Below are positions 17,063 through 25,942 of a stretch of 50,832 bases of DNA, piece after piece (positions within the stretch are counted from its first letter, which is position 1; every line of letters starts with the position of its first letter). The stretch is from NCBI RefSeq assembly GCF_011045025.1, contig NZ_JAAKZX010000051.1, positions 1 through 50,832 of the forward strand. Reading direction: 5' to 3'. A program made the translations under genes and the position numbers. Source of the stretch: Streptomyces ureilyticus. GTDB taxonomy: Bacteria; Actinomycetota; Actinomycetes; Streptomycetales; Streptomycetaceae. Under the pieces are notes generated by a model. That model made no database searches. It was not told the DNA's origin and saw only the letters and a list, made by a program, of their open reading frames with translations.

Positions 17063-18471
17063 CCAATTGGCAGGGCCGGAACATCACCGTGGCCGGCCTC
17101 GGCGTGAGCGGCATCAGCGCCGCCCGCGCCCTGGCCGGCCTCGGCGCGTCCGTCACGGTCGTCGACGGGGGCTCCTCCCCGGCACTCCGGGAGCGGGCCG
17201 AATCCCTTGAGACAGAGGGCATTTCGGTACGTCTCGGGGACGCCGAGAACCTTCCCGAGGGCACCGACCTCGTGGTCACCTCGCCGGGCTGGAAGCCCAC
17301 CTCGCCGCTCTTCGCCGCGGCCGCGAAGGCGGGCGTGGACGTAGTCGGTGACGTAGAGATCGCCTGGCTTCTGCGTGGCCCCGACGCAGCCCCTTGGCTC
17401 GCCGTCACGGGCACCAACGGCAAGACCACCACCACGCAGATGCTCGCGTCGATCCTGAGCGCCGCGGGCCTGCGTACGGCCGCCGTGGGCAACATCGGCA
17501 CGCCGATCATCGATGTCGTGCTGAGCGAGGAACCGTATGACGTCCTCGCCGTCGAACTCTCCAGCTACCAGCTGCACTGGGCGCCCTCCCTGCGCGCCCA
17601 CTCCGCCGTCGTGCTCAACCTCGCGCCCGACCACCTCGACTGGCACGGCTCCATGGAGGCCTACGCCGCCGACAAGGGCCGTATCTACGAGGGCAATCGG
17701 GTCGCCTGCGTCTACAACGTCGCGGACAAGGCCACCGAGGACCTGGTGCGCGCGGCGGACGTCGAGGAGGGCTGCCGGGCGATCGGCTTCACGCTGGGCA
17801 CGCCCGGGCCGTCCCAACTCGGCGTCGTGGAGGGCCTCCTGGTCGACCGCGCCTTTGTCGAGGACCGGCACAAGCAGGCCCAGGAACTCGCCGAGGTCGG
17901 CGACGTCCAGCCGCCCGCCCCGCACAACATCGCCAACGCCCTTGCGGCGGCGGCCCTCGCGCGCGCCTACGGAGCGCCCGCCACGGCCGTACGCGACGGG
18001 CTGCGGGCCTTCCGCCCGGACGCGCACCGCATCCAGCACATCGCCGACGTCGGCGGGGTCGCCTACATCGACGACTCCAAGGCCACCAACACGCATGCGG
18101 CGGAAGCCTCTTTGGCGGCGTACGAGTCGATCGTGTGGATCGCCGGAGGGCTCGCCAAGGGAGCGACCTTCGACGAACTGGTCGCCAAGTCGGCAAAGCG
18201 ACTTCGGGGCGTCGTCCTGTTCGGTGCCGACCGGGCCCTGATCCGGCAGGCGCTGGCGCGACACGCGCCCGAGGTACCGGTCGTCGACCTCGACCGGACC
18301 GACACTGGGGCGATGCTCGAGGCCGTCCAGGAGGCGACGCGGCTCGCCCACGCCGGAGACACGGTGCTCATGGCTCCCGCCTGTGCCTCCATGGACATGT
18401 TCACCAACTACAACCAGCGCGGCGACATGTTCGCGGAGGCCGTCCGCGAACTCGGCGCCGCGAGCGCCTGA
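17059..18471 (+). CDS. murD: UDP-MurNAc-L-alanine:D-glutamate ligase
   Basis: Predicted 470-residue Mur ligase adding D-Glu to UDP-MurNAc-L-Ala. It has an N-terminal Rossmann-like domain (VAGLGVSGISAARAL), the P-loop VTGTNGKTTTTQML (about 116-129) and the central ELSSYQLHW motif. The C-terminal domain carries YIDDSKATNTHA and APACASMDMF. GTG 17059 overlaps the mraY stop (GTGA), which fixes the start against a longer upstream open frame. The order mraY-murD-ftsW-murG is canonical. Confidence 0.95.
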   Translation: MTNWQGRNITVAGLGVSGISAARALAGLGASVTVVDGGSSPALRERAESLETEGISVRLGDAENLPEGTDLVVTSPGWKPTSPLFAAAAKAGVDVVGDVEIAWLLRGPDAAPWLAVTGTNGKTTTTQMLASILSAAGLRTAAVGNIGTPIIDVVLSEEPYDVLAVELSSYQLHWAPSLRAHSAVVLNLAPDHLDWHGSMEAYAADKGRIYEGNRVACVYNVADKATEDLVRAADVEEGCRAIGFTLGTPGPSQLGVVEGLLVDRAFVEDRHKQAQELAEVGDVQPPAPHNIANALAAAALARAYGAPATAVRDGLRAFRPDAHRIQHIADVGGVAYIDDSKATNTHAAEASLAAYESIVWIAGGLAKGATFDELVAKSAKRLRGVVLFGADRALIRQALARHAPEVPVVDLDRTDTGAMLEAVQEATRLAHAGDTVLMAPACASMDMFTNYNQRGDMFAEAVRELGAASA

Positions 18472-18564
18472 CAGCGGGGCGGGCCGGTCCGGGCGCTCGG
18501 GACCCTTGGGAGGGACGCGTGACGCCATCGTGGCCGGTGCATCGTGGGCCGCTGGACGGTGCCG

Positions 18565-19920
18565 ATGCCGAGTAACCGCACCGGCCGGCCCGTCGCGCCG
18601 CGCGTCACCGGGCGCCCCGCCGTCTCCCGTCCGCCGGGCGACAACCCCGTGCGCCGCCTCTACACGCGTGCGCGCCGTGCCTGGGACCGGCCGCTGACCG
18701 CGTACTACCTGATCCTCGGCAGCAGCATGCTGATCACCGTGCTGGGGATCGTGATGGTGTACTCGGCCTCCCAGATCAAGGCGCTGCAACTGTCGCTGCC
18801 GGGAACGTACTTCTTCCGGAAGCAGTTCCTGGCGGCCGTGCTGGGCACGGTCCTGCTGCTGATCGCCTCCCGGATGCCGTCCAAGCTGCACCGCGCGCTG
18901 GCGTATCCGATGCTCCTGGGCTCCGTCTTCCTGATGGTCCTGGTGCAGATTCCGGGGATAGGGGTGGCGGTGAACGGCAACCAGAACTGGATCTCCATCG
19001 GCGGCCCGTTCCAGCTCCAGCCCAGTGAGTTCGGCAAGCTCGCGCTCGTACTGTGGGGCGCCGATCTGCTCGCCCGTAAACAGGACAAGCGGCTGCTGAC
19101 CCAGTGGAAGCACATGCTCGTGCCGCTCGTGCCGGTGGCCTTCATGCTGCTCGGACTGATCATGCTCGGCGGCGACATGGGCACGGCGATCATCCTCACC
19201 GCGATCCTGTTCGGGCTGCTCTGGCTGGCCGGAGCTCCGACGCGGCTCTTCGCGGGCGTACTGGCCATCGCCGGGACGATCGGTCTGATGCTGATCACGA
19301 CCAGCCAGAACCGTATGGCGCGGCTGGCCTGCATCGGCGCCACCGAGCCAGGACCGAACGACACGTGCTGGCAGGCCGTGCACGGAATCTACGCCCTCGC
19401 CTCCGGCGGAATTTTCGGTTCCGGCCTCGGTGCGAGCGTGGAGAAATGGGGCCAACTCCCAGAAGCGCACACAGACTTCATCTTCGCCATCACCGGGGAG
19501 GAACTGGGCCTGGCGGGGACGCTGTCGGTACTCGCCCTCTTCGCCGCTCTAGGCTATGCGGGTATCCGCGTGGCCGGACGCACGGAGGACCCCTTCGTGA
19601 GGTATGCCGCGGGAGGCGTGACCACCTGGATCACGGCCCAGGCCGTGATCAACATCGGTGCGGTGCTCGGTCTGCTGCCGATCGCCGGAGTCCCGCTCCC
19701 GCTGTTCTCCTACGGGGGTTCCGCTTTGCTGCCGACCATGTTCGCCATCGGGCTCCTGATCGCCTTCGCGCGGGAGGATCCCGCTGCGCGGATGGCGCTT
19801 GCGATGCGACAACCACGCTTTGGTAGAAAGCGGGCTGGAGGTTCCGGAACCAGTCGGAGACCTCGGAGCTGGAACACGATGCGACGGCGTGCCTCGGCGC
19901 GTTCGTCCGGAGAGCGGTGA
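18565..19920 (+). CDS. ftsW: Peptidoglycan glycosyltransferase FtsW (SEDS family)
   Basis: Predicted 451-residue SEDS membrane protein with about ten helices that polymerises lipid II at the septum with FtsI. Diagnostic stretches are GIVMVYSASQIKAL in the first helix and SIGGPFQLQPSEFGKLAL, which contains the conserved QPSEF loop. GGDMGTAIILTAI and the C-terminal GVPLPLFSYGGSAL are also typical. A basic, Pro-rich cytoplasmic N-terminus of about 45 residues is typical for streptomycetes. ATG 18565 is preferred (GGACGG upstream); in-frame GTGs at 18559 and 18544 are alternatives. The last 50 residues are a basic cytoplasmic tail. Confidence 0.94.
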   Translation: MPSNRTGRPVAPRVTGRPAVSRPPGDNPVRRLYTRARRAWDRPLTAYYLILGSSMLITVLGIVMVYSASQIKALQLSLPGTYFFRKQFLAAVLGTVLLLIASRMPSKLHRALAYPMLLGSVFLMVLVQIPGIGVAVNGNQNWISIGGPFQLQPSEFGKLALVLWGADLLARKQDKRLLTQWKHMLVPLVPVAFMLLGLIMLGGDMGTAIILTAILFGLLWLAGAPTRLFAGVLAIAGTIGLMLITTSQNRMARLACIGATEPGPNDTCWQAVHGIYALASGGIFGSGLGASVEKWGQLPEAHTDFIFAITGEELGLAGTLSVLALFAALGYAGIRVAGRTEDPFVRYAAGGVTTWITAQAVINIGAVLGLLPIAGVPLPLFSYGGSALLPTMFAIGLLIAFAREDPAARMALAMRQPRFGRKRAGGSGTSRRPRSWNTMRRRASARSSGER

Positions 19921-19926
19921 ATTTCG

Positions 19927-21015
19927 GTGCATGTCGTACTCGCCGGCGGAGGGACCGCCGGTCACATCGAGCCCGCGCTCGCCCTCGCGGACGCCCTGCG
20001 CAGGCAGGACCCGACCGTGGGCATCACGGCCCTGGGCACGGAGCGCGGACTCGAGACCCGGCTCGTGCCCGAGCGGGGCTATGAGCTCGCGCTGATCCCC
20101 GCCGTCCCGCTGCCCCGCAAACCCACCCCCGAGCTGATCACCGTCCCCGGGCGGCTGCGCGGCACGATCAAGGCGGCCGAGCAGATCCTGGAGCGCACCA
20201 AGGCCGACGCCGTCGTCGGCTTCGGCGGCTACGTCGCCCTGCCCGGCTACCTCGCGGCCAAGCGCCTCGGCGTCCCGATCGTCATCCACGAGGCCAACGC
20301 GCGGCCAGGCCTGGCCAACAAGATCGGTTCGAGGTACGCCGCCCAGGTCGCCGTCTCGACTCCGGACAGCAAGCTCCGCGGTGCCCGCTACATCGGCATC
20401 CCGCTGCGCCGCTCCATCTCGACCCTCGACCGGGCCGCCGTACGCCCCGAGGCCCGCGCCGCCTTCGGTCTCGACCCCGCCCTGCCGACCCTGCTGGTCT
20501 CCGGCGGCTCACAGGGCGCCCGCCGCCTCAACGAGGTGGTCCAGCAGGTCGCCCCGTACCTCCAGCAGGCCGGCATCCAGGTCTTGCACGCGGTCGGCCC
20601 CAAGAACGAGCTGCCGCAGGTCCAGCAGATGCCGGGGATGCCCCCGTACATCCCGGTACCGTACGTGGACCGGATGGATCTCGCGTACGCCGCGGCCGAC
20701 ATGATGCTCTGCCGGGCGGGCGCGATGACCGTCGCCGAACTCGCCGCCGTCGGACTGCCCGCCGCTTACGTCCCGCTGCCGATCGGCAACGGCGAACAGC
20801 GGCTGAACGCCCAGCCGGTGGTCAAGGCGGGCGGCGGACTCCTCGTCGACGACGCGGAACTGACGCCCCAGTGGGTCCAGTCCAACGTCCTGCCCGTGCT
20901 CGCGGATCCGCACCGGCTGTTCGAGATGTCCCGCGCCGCCACGGAGTTCGGCCGCCGGGACGCCGACGAGCTGCTCGTCGGGATGGTGTACGAGGCGATC
21001 GCGTCACGCCGCTAA
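19927..21015 (+). CDS. murG: UDP-GlcNAc:undecaprenyl-PP-MurNAc-pentapeptide GlcNAc transferase
   Basis: Predicted 362-residue GT-B glycosyltransferase that converts lipid I to lipid II at the inner face of the membrane. It shows the glycine-rich loop VVLAGGGTAGHIEPAL (3-18), the second G-loop VVGFGGYVALPG, VSGGSQGARRLN and the donor-site region CRAGAMTVAELAAVGLPA. GTG 19927 lies 6 bp after the ftsW stop. The size matches the family. Confidence 0.96.
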   Translation: MHVVLAGGGTAGHIEPALALADALRRQDPTVGITALGTERGLETRLVPERGYELALIPAVPLPRKPTPELITVPGRLRGTIKAAEQILERTKADAVVGFGGYVALPGYLAAKRLGVPIVIHEANARPGLANKIGSRYAAQVAVSTPDSKLRGARYIGIPLRRSISTLDRAAVRPEARAAFGLDPALPTLLVSGGSQGARRLNEVVQQVAPYLQQAGIQVLHAVGPKNELPQVQQMPGMPPYIPVPYVDRMDLAYAAADMMLCRAGAMTVAELAAVGLPAAYVPLPIGNGEQRLNAQPVVKAGGGLLVDDAELTPQWVQSNVLPVLADPHRLFEMSRAATEFGRRDADELLVGMVYEAIASRR

Positions 21016-21038
21016 CGCGTGACAGAAGGCAGGGGAGC

Positions 21039-21845
21039 GTGGCCGGACCGACGACCGCAGAGCGCGGCGACCGCGAGAGACTTCGGCCCGGCCCGCCCCG
21101 GCCGCCCCGCCTCAGGAGGCTGTCCCGGCCTCGTAGGCTCCTCGTCCTGCTCGTCTGCGTCGTACTCCTCGCCGTGGGCGGCGTCTGGCTGCTCTACGGC
21201 TCGGCGTGGCTGCGCGCGGAGCGCGTATCGCCTTCGGGGATGCGGGTCCTGACGGACGAGCAGGTGCTCGCGGCGGCGGACGTGCCGCGCGGGTCGCCGT
21301 TGATTTCCATCGACACCGATGCCATTGAGGCAAGACTGCGTACGAAATTGCCCCGAATTGACTCGGTTGATGTCACCCGTTCCTGGCCCGACGAAATCGG
21401 GCTGAAAGTGAAAGAACGTACTCCGGTTCTGGTGGTGAAAAAAGGTGGAAAGTTCGTCGAAGTGGACGCCGGGGGAGTGCGATACGCCACGGTTTCCCGC
21501 GCTCCGAGTGGGGTGCCCGAACTGAAATTGACGGTGCCTCAGTCTTCCTCGGGAACCGCGCAGTCCGCGAGCCTTCGACGCTTCGGAACCGGCCGGCTGG
21601 TGCTCGAGGCGGTACGCGTCGCGGGTGCCCTTCCGGCCGCCGTCGCGCGCGAGACCCGTACCGTCAAGGTCCGTTCGTACGACTCCATCTCGCTGGAGTT
21701 GAGCGGAAACCGGACCGTCGCGTGGGGCAGTGCCGAGAAGGGCCGCGCCAAGGCCAGAACGCTGACCGCTCTCATGAAAGCCGCATCCGACGCAAGGCAC
21801 TTCGATGTCAGTGTTCCCACCGCCCCTGCGTCATCAGGGAGTTGA
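21039..21845 (+). CDS. ftsQ: Cell division protein FtsQ/DivIB
   Basis: Predicted 268-residue bitopic protein. It has a basic cytoplasmic tail, one transmembrane helix (about 36-57: LLVLLVCVVLLAVGGVW) and a POTRA-type domain (about 65-135, including PRIDSVDVTRSWPDEI). The FtsQ C-terminal beta domain follows. GTG 21039 has AGGGGAG upstream and gives the usual length; the open frame running back to 20871 lies inside murG and is not homologous. It links early and late divisome proteins. Confidence 0.93.
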   Translation: MAGPTTAERGDRERLRPGPPRPPRLRRLSRPRRLLVLLVCVVLLAVGGVWLLYGSAWLRAERVSPSGMRVLTDEQVLAAADVPRGSPLISIDTDAIEARLRTKLPRIDSVDVTRSWPDEIGLKVKERTPVLVVKKGGKFVEVDAGGVRYATVSRAPSGVPELKLTVPQSSSGTAQSASLRRFGTGRLVLEAVRVAGALPAAVARETRTVKVRSYDSISLELSGNRTVAWGSAEKGRAKARTLTALMKAASDARHFDVSVPTAPASSGS

Positions 21846-22131
21846 CGCACATACGCGCAGGCCAGCACCCTGGTTGGGCAGTGCTACGGCTGATCACATA
21901 GGGTGAAAAGAAAAACGGGAGGTTCGGCGTGTTCGTTGAACGTGCGCCACTTGTCGACTTAGTGTCCTGTTCGGAAGGGTCAGACGAAAACCAGCAACGG
22001 ACACACTGGTAACCCTAAACTTCAGCGTTAGGGTTCGGGTCGGCGTTCGGACCGTCCCATTCGGCATCAGTCGTCGGATCGCGGGCAACCGCGAGGCGGC
22101 GACACGTAACTCGAGGCGAGAGGCCTTCGAC
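21846..22131 (+). promoter_or_regulatory. ftsZ upstream regulatory region
   Basis: This 286-bp non-coding stretch precedes ftsZ. In S. coelicolor the corresponding region carries several ftsZ promoters, one raised during sporulation (established knowledge). Candidates here are TTGAAC (21936-21941)-18-TAGTGT (21960-21965) and, weaker, TTGGGC (21874-21879)-19-TAGGGT (21899-21904). GGACAC at 21999-22004 contains the GACAC core recognised by WhiA. A perfect inverted repeat, AACCCTAA (22011-22018) with TTAGGGTT (22028-22035), lies about 100 bp before the GTG. Individual promoter calls are tentative. Confidence 0.6.
22011..22035. repeat. 8-bp inverted repeat in the ftsZ leader region
   Basis: AACCCTAA and TTAGGGTT are perfectly complementary around a 9-nt spacer. 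The element could be an operator or a leader-RNA hairpin. It lacks a T-tract, so a terminator is less likely. Confidence 0.5.
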
Positions 22132-23322
22132 GTGGCAGCACCGCAGAACTACCTCGCAGTCATCAAAGTCATCGGTGTCGGCGGCGGTGGTGTCAATGCC
22201 ATCAACCGGATGATCGAGGTCGGTCTCAAGGGCGTCGAGTTCATCGCCATCAACACCGACGCGCAAGCCCTGTTGATGAGCGACGCCGACGTCAAGCTCG
22301 ACGTCGGCCGTGAACTCACCCGCGGACTCGGCGCCGGAGCCAACCCGGCCGTCGGCCGCAAGGCCGCCGAGGATCACCGCGAGGAGATCGAGGAGGTCCT
22401 CAAGGGGGCCGACATGGTCTTCGTGACGGCCGGTGAAGGCGGCGGCACCGGCACCGGCGGCGCGCCCGTCGTGGCCAACATCGCCCGTTCCCTCGGCGCC
22501 CTCACCATCGGCGTGGTCACGCGCCCGTTCACCTTCGAGGGCCGGCGCCGCGCCAACCAGGCCGAGGACGGCATCGCCGAGCTCCGCGAAGAGGTCGACA
22601 CCCTCATCGTCATCCCGAACGACCGGCTGCTGTCCATCTCGGACCGCCAGGTCAGCGTGCTCGACGCCTTCAAGTCCGCCGACCAGGTGCTGCTTTCCGG
22701 TGTCCAGGGCATCACCGACCTCATCACCACCCCCGGTCTCATCAACCTCGACTTCGCCGACGTCAAGTCCGTGATGTCCGAAGCGGGTTCGGCGCTCATG
22801 GGCATCGGCTCCGCCCGCGGCGACGACCGTGCGGTGGCCGCCGCCGAGATGGCGATCTCTTCGCCGCTCCTGGAAGCCTCCATCGACGGCGCCCGTGGCG
22901 TACTGCTCTCCATCTCCGGCGGCTCCGACCTCGGCCTGTTCGAGATCAACGAAGCCGCCCAGCTGGTGAGCGAGGCCGCACACCCCGAGGCCAACATCAT
23001 CTTCGGCGCGGTGATCGACGACGCCCTCGGCGACGAGGTCCGGGTCACGGTCATCGCGGCCGGCTTCGACGGCGGACAGCCCCCGTCCAAGCGGGACAAC
23101 GTCCTCGGCTCCTCCGCCAAGCGCGAGGAGTCCTCGTCGGTACGGCCCTCCGAGAGCCGCCCGTCCTTCGGCTCGCTCGGCAGCGTCACGCCGCGCGAGG
23201 AGACGCAGGAGCCCGCCCCCGAGCCGGTGAACGAACTGCCGGTCGCCCCGCCCGTCCCGCCGTCGCGGACCTACTCCGACAGCGCGGCCGAGGAACTGGA
23301 CGTGCCGGACTTCCTCAAGTGA
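22132..23322 (+). CDS. ftsZ: Cell division GTPase FtsZ
   Basis: Predicted 396-residue tubulin homologue that forms the Z-ring, and the sporulation ladder of Z-rings in Streptomyces. GGGGVNAINRM lies at the N-terminus, the tubulin signature GEGGGTGTGGAPV at about 102-114, and the T7 synergy region follows (NLDFADVKSVM). The variable Pro/Glu-rich linker ends in the conserved tail DVPDFLK, the docking peptide for SepF. GTG 22132 follows GCGAGAGG. The stop overlaps the start of pgeF (GTGA). Confidence 0.98.
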   Translation: MAAPQNYLAVIKVIGVGGGGVNAINRMIEVGLKGVEFIAINTDAQALLMSDADVKLDVGRELTRGLGAGANPAVGRKAAEDHREEIEEVLKGADMVFVTAGEGGGTGTGGAPVVANIARSLGALTIGVVTRPFTFEGRRRANQAEDGIAELREEVDTLIVIPNDRLLSISDRQVSVLDAFKSADQVLLSGVQGITDLITTPGLINLDFADVKSVMSEAGSALMGIGSARGDDRAVAAAEMAISSPLLEASIDGARGVLLSISGGSDLGLFEINEAAQLVSEAAHPEANIIFGAVIDDALGDEVRVTVIAAGFDGGQPPSKRDNVLGSSAKREESSSVRPSESRPSFGSLGSVTPREETQEPAPEPVNELPVAPPVPPSRTYSDSAAEELDVPDFLK

Positions 23323-24056
23323 TAGGACATCGCTCCGAAACGAGCACAGTGGGCGGCGCCCACTTCGCCTTCACCGACAGGTGGGGCGGGGTGAGCGCCG
23401 TTCCGTACGAGGAGCTCAACCTCGGCGGAGCCGTCGGCGACGACCCCGACGCCGTACGCACCAATCGCGAACTGGCTGCCAAGTCGCTCGGCCTCGATCC
23501 TGCCCGGGTCGTCTGGATGAACCAGGTGCACGGGCGGGACGTGGCGGTGGTCGACGAACCCTGGGGGGACCGTCCCGTGCCGGAGGTCGACGCCGTCGTC
23601 GCCAACCGCCGTGGTCTCGCCCTCGCCGTCCTCACCGCCGACTGCACGCCCGTCCTGCTCGCCGATCCCGACGCCGGAGTCGTCGCCGCCGCTCATGCGG
23701 GACGGCCCGGCATGGTCGCCGGGGTCGTGCCCGCCGCCGTCGCGGCGATGGTCGGCCTCGGCGCGGAGCCGGGCCGGATCGTCGCCCGCACCGGCCCCGC
23801 CGTCTGCGGCCGTTGCTACGAGGTGCCGGACGCGATGCGCGCCGAGGTCGCCGCCGTCGAGCCGGCGGCGTACGCCGAGACCAGTTGGGGAACTCCGGCG
23901 GTCGACGTGACCGCGGGAGTGCACGCCCAGCTGGAGCGGCTCGGGGTGCGCGACCGGGAGCAGTCGCCGGTGTGCACGCTCGAATCGGGCGACCACTTCT
24001 CGTACCGTCGCGATCGCACCACCGGTCGGCTCGCGGGCTATGTGTGGCTGGACTGA
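23319..24056 (+). CDS. pgeF: YlmD/PgeF-type purine nucleoside phosphorylase (DUF152 laccase-like)
   Basis: Predicted 245-residue protein of the YfiH/YlmD family, long annotated as polyphenol oxidase or laccase and later shown in homologues to act on purine nucleosides or to edit peptidoglycan precursors. Family features are WMNQVHGRDV, TADCTPVLLAD with the conserved Cys, and the HAG motif. The usual His-Ala-Gly-Trp-Arg is HAGRPGM here. VCGRCYEVPD and ESGDHFSYRRD near the end carry metal-type Cys/His residues. GTG 23319 overlaps the ftsZ stop, so expression is coupled to ftsZ. Confidence 0.88.
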   Translation: MIGHRSETSTVGGAHFAFTDRWGGVSAVPYEELNLGGAVGDDPDAVRTNRELAAKSLGLDPARVVWMNQVHGRDVAVVDEPWGDRPVPEVDAVVANRRGLALAVLTADCTPVLLADPDAGVVAAAHAGRPGMVAGVVPAAVAAMVGLGAEPGRIVARTGPAVCGRCYEVPDAMRAEVAAVEPAAYAETSWGTPAVDVTAGVHAQLERLGVRDREQSPVCTLESGDHFSYRRDRTTGRLAGYVWLD

Positions 24057-24062
24057 TGGGAC

Positions 24063-24782
24063 ATGACGGACCGTAAGGCGCAACTCGCCAGAAATCTCGC
24101 ACAAGTTGAGGAACGCATCACTGCGGCCTGTGTGGCCGCGGGCCGCAAGCGCGAAGAGGTGACCCTCATCGTGGTCACCAAGACCTACCCCGCGAGCGAT
24201 GTGCGCATCCTGTCGGAACTCGGTGTGCGGCACGTCGCCGAGAACCGGGACCAGGACGCGGCGCCCAAGGCCGCCGAGTGCTCGGATCTGCCCCTCACCT
24301 GGCACTTCGTCGGTCAGTTGCAGACCAACAAGGTGCGTTCCGTGGTCGGTTATGCGGGAATTGTGCAGTCGGTCGACCGGTCCCGGCTCGTCACGGCTCT
24401 GTCGAAGGAAGTCGTACGTGCCGGGCGCGAGGTGGGCTGTCTCATCCAGGTCGCGCTCGACGCGGACGCGAGCGGCCGGGGGGCGCGCGGGGGCGTAGGG
24501 CCGGACGGAGTCGAAGAGTTGGGCGAACTTGTCGTGAGGGCTCCGGGGTTGCGACTTGACGGACTGATGACCGTCGCTCCGCTCACCGGACCGTACGCGG
24601 GGCGTGAACAGGCGGCGTTCGAGCGGTTGATGGATTTGTCGACTGACCTGCGCAGGGCTCATCCGGCTGCGAACATGGTCTCGGCAGGGATGAGTTCGGA
24701 CCTCGAACAGGCCGTGGCGGCCGGAGCGACACATGTACGCGTCGGCACCGCGGTACTCGGAGTCCGTCCCGGGCTCGGGTAA
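24063..24782 (+). CDS. YggS family PLP-binding homeostasis protein
   Basis: Predicted 239-residue alanine-racemase-fold protein without known catalysis that buffers pyridoxal phosphate and amino-acid pools. The PLP lysine lies in LIVVTKTYPASDV (about residue 38), followed by HVAENRDQDAAPK, WHFVGQLQTNK and MSSDLEQAVAAGATHVRVG (phosphate-binding end). It is YlmE in the Gram-positive ylm series. ATG 24063 starts 6 bp after the pgeF stop. The typical ENRVQE stretch reads ENRDQD here. Confidence 0.92.
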   Translation: MTDRKAQLARNLAQVEERITAACVAAGRKREEVTLIVVTKTYPASDVRILSELGVRHVAENRDQDAAPKAAECSDLPLTWHFVGQLQTNKVRSVVGYAGIVQSVDRSRLVTALSKEVVRAGREVGCLIQVALDADASGRGARGGVGPDGVEELGELVVRAPGLRLDGLMTVAPLTGPYAGREQAAFERLMDLSTDLRRAHPAANMVSAGMSSDLEQAVAAGATHVRVGTAVLGVRPGLG

Positions 24783-24910
24783 CGTCGCCAAGAAGTCGGA
24801 CCACAGCAGAAAATATGGTCATTACCGCCGAAAGCGGCATAACGACCTCGTGGATCGCGGGCACTTGGCAATAGTCAGCCGATCCACCACAGAGCGGAGG
24901 ACTCAGAGCA
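24783..24910 (+). promoter_or_regulatory. Intergenic region ahead of sepF
   Basis: This 128-bp gap holds a small hairpin (CCGC-CGAAA-GCGG at 24828-24840), flanked by GGTC and GACC. It likely contains a sepF promoter, but no strong -35/-10 pair was found. Confidence 0.3.
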
Positions 24911-25552
24911 ATGGCCGGCGCGATGCGCAAGATGGCGGTCTACCTCGGCCTCGTGGAGGACGATGGGTACGACGGCAGGGGCTTCGACCCCGACGACGAC
25001 TTCGAGCCCGAGCTTGATCCCGAGCCCGAGCGGGACCGCCGGCGGCACGAGCCGCCGCATCAGTCGCACCAGTCGCATCAGTCCCAACGGGACGAATCGG
25101 TACGAGTGGTGCAGCCTCCGGTGCAGCGTGATCCCGTGTCACATTCCCCTTCGCTATCGGCGGAATCCGGACGTCCGGCGCGAATCGCCCCCGTGGCGTC
25201 CATCACACAAGAACGTCAAAGCCTGGAGAAGAACGCACCGGTGATCATGCCCAAGGTCGTGTCGGAACGAGAGCCGTACCGGATCACCACACTGCACCCT
25301 CGGACCTACAACGAGGCCCGTACCATCGGGGAACACTTCCGTGAAGGCACCCCGGTGATCATGAACTTGACCGAGATGGATGACACCGATGCCAAGCGAC
25401 TTGTCGACTTTGCTGCCGGTTTGGTGTTTGGTCTTCATGGGAGTATCGAGAGGGTGACGCAGAAGGTGTTCCTGTTGTCGCCTGCTAACGTCGATGTCAC
25501 GGCGGAGGACAAGGCCCGCATCGCAGAGGGCGGGTTCTTCAACCAGAGCTGA
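24911..25552 (+). CDS. sepF: Cell division protein SepF
   Basis: Predicted 213-residue FtsZ membrane-anchoring protein. The N-terminal amphipathic helix (MAGAMRKMAVYLGL) is the membrane-binding element. It is followed by an acidic, charged linker with a short HQS repeat (about residues 50-60) and the conserved SepF core (about 110-205: YNEARTIGEHFREGTPVIMN, LVDFAAGLVFGLHGSIERV). The core dimerises and binds the FtsZ C-terminal tail. ATG 24911 has GGAGGACT about 12 nt upstream. This is the main SepF of the cluster; streptomycetes carry further paralogues elsewhere. Confidence 0.96.
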   Translation: MAGAMRKMAVYLGLVEDDGYDGRGFDPDDDFEPELDPEPERDRRRHEPPHQSHQSHQSQRDESVRVVQPPVQRDPVSHSPSLSAESGRPARIAPVASITQERQSLEKNAPVIMPKVVSEREPYRITTLHPRTYNEARTIGEHFREGTPVIMNLTEMDDTDAKRLVDFAAGLVFGLHGSIERVTQKVFLLSPANVDVTAEDKARIAEGGFFNQS

Positions 25553-25602
25553 TACGTAGGACCGGACAGAGCACAGCAACAGGGGAGAGGGAAGCGCGGA
25601 TC

Positions 25603-25887
25603 ATGAGCGTGGTCTTGGATGTTGTCTACATCGCGCTGATGTGTTTCCTCATCGTGTTGATCTTCCGGCTTGTCATGGACTACGTCTTCCAGTTCGCCCG
25701 CTCATGGCAACCCGGCAAGGCGATGGTGGTCGTTCTCGAGGCCACCTACACTGTCACGGATCCACCGCTCAAGCTTCTGCGGCGGTTCATCCCGCCGCTG
25801 CGTCTCGGGGGCGTGGCGCTCGACCTGTCCTTCTTCGTACTGATGATCATCGTCTACATCCTGATCTCCGTTGTGAGCCGGCTGTGA
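25603..25887 (+). CDS. YggT family membrane protein (YlmG)
   Basis: Predicted 94-residue protein with two hydrophobic segments (about 5-25 and 71-92) around the conserved loop TYTVTDPPLKLLRRFIPP, diagnostic of the YggT/YlmG family. ATG 25603 follows a purine-rich GGGGAGAGGGAAG. The family is linked with division and envelope processes in several bacteria, but the molecular role is unresolved. Its place between sepF and divIVA is standard. Confidence 0.93.
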   Translation: MSVVLDVVYIALMCFLIVLIFRLVMDYVFQFARSWQPGKAMVVVLEATYTVTDPPLKLLRRFIPPLRLGGVALDLSFFVLMIIVYILISVVSRL

Positions 25888-25942
25888 ACGATACGGTCTT
25901 GCCGAACGCCGACGATGCCGACGACTACGTTGAGGTGAAGAG

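Noticed and set aside
15964..18471. An 835-residue open frame ahead of MurD
   Set aside because: The first 365 residues are a shifted reading of mraY. The GTGA overlap at 17059 gives the proper MurD start.
17035..19470. An 811-residue minus-strand frame opposite murD and ftsW, and similar long frames opposite ftsI, murE, dnaE and ileS
   Set aside because: Such antisense frames are expected at this GC content. They are Arg/Gly/Val/His-rich, lack domain motifs and lie over well-supported genes.
21804..21829. TGTCAGTG inside the 3' end of ftsQ as another damage-type promoter
   Set aside because: The hexamer after 8 nt is GCCCCT, with no -10 character, and it lies in coding sequence.
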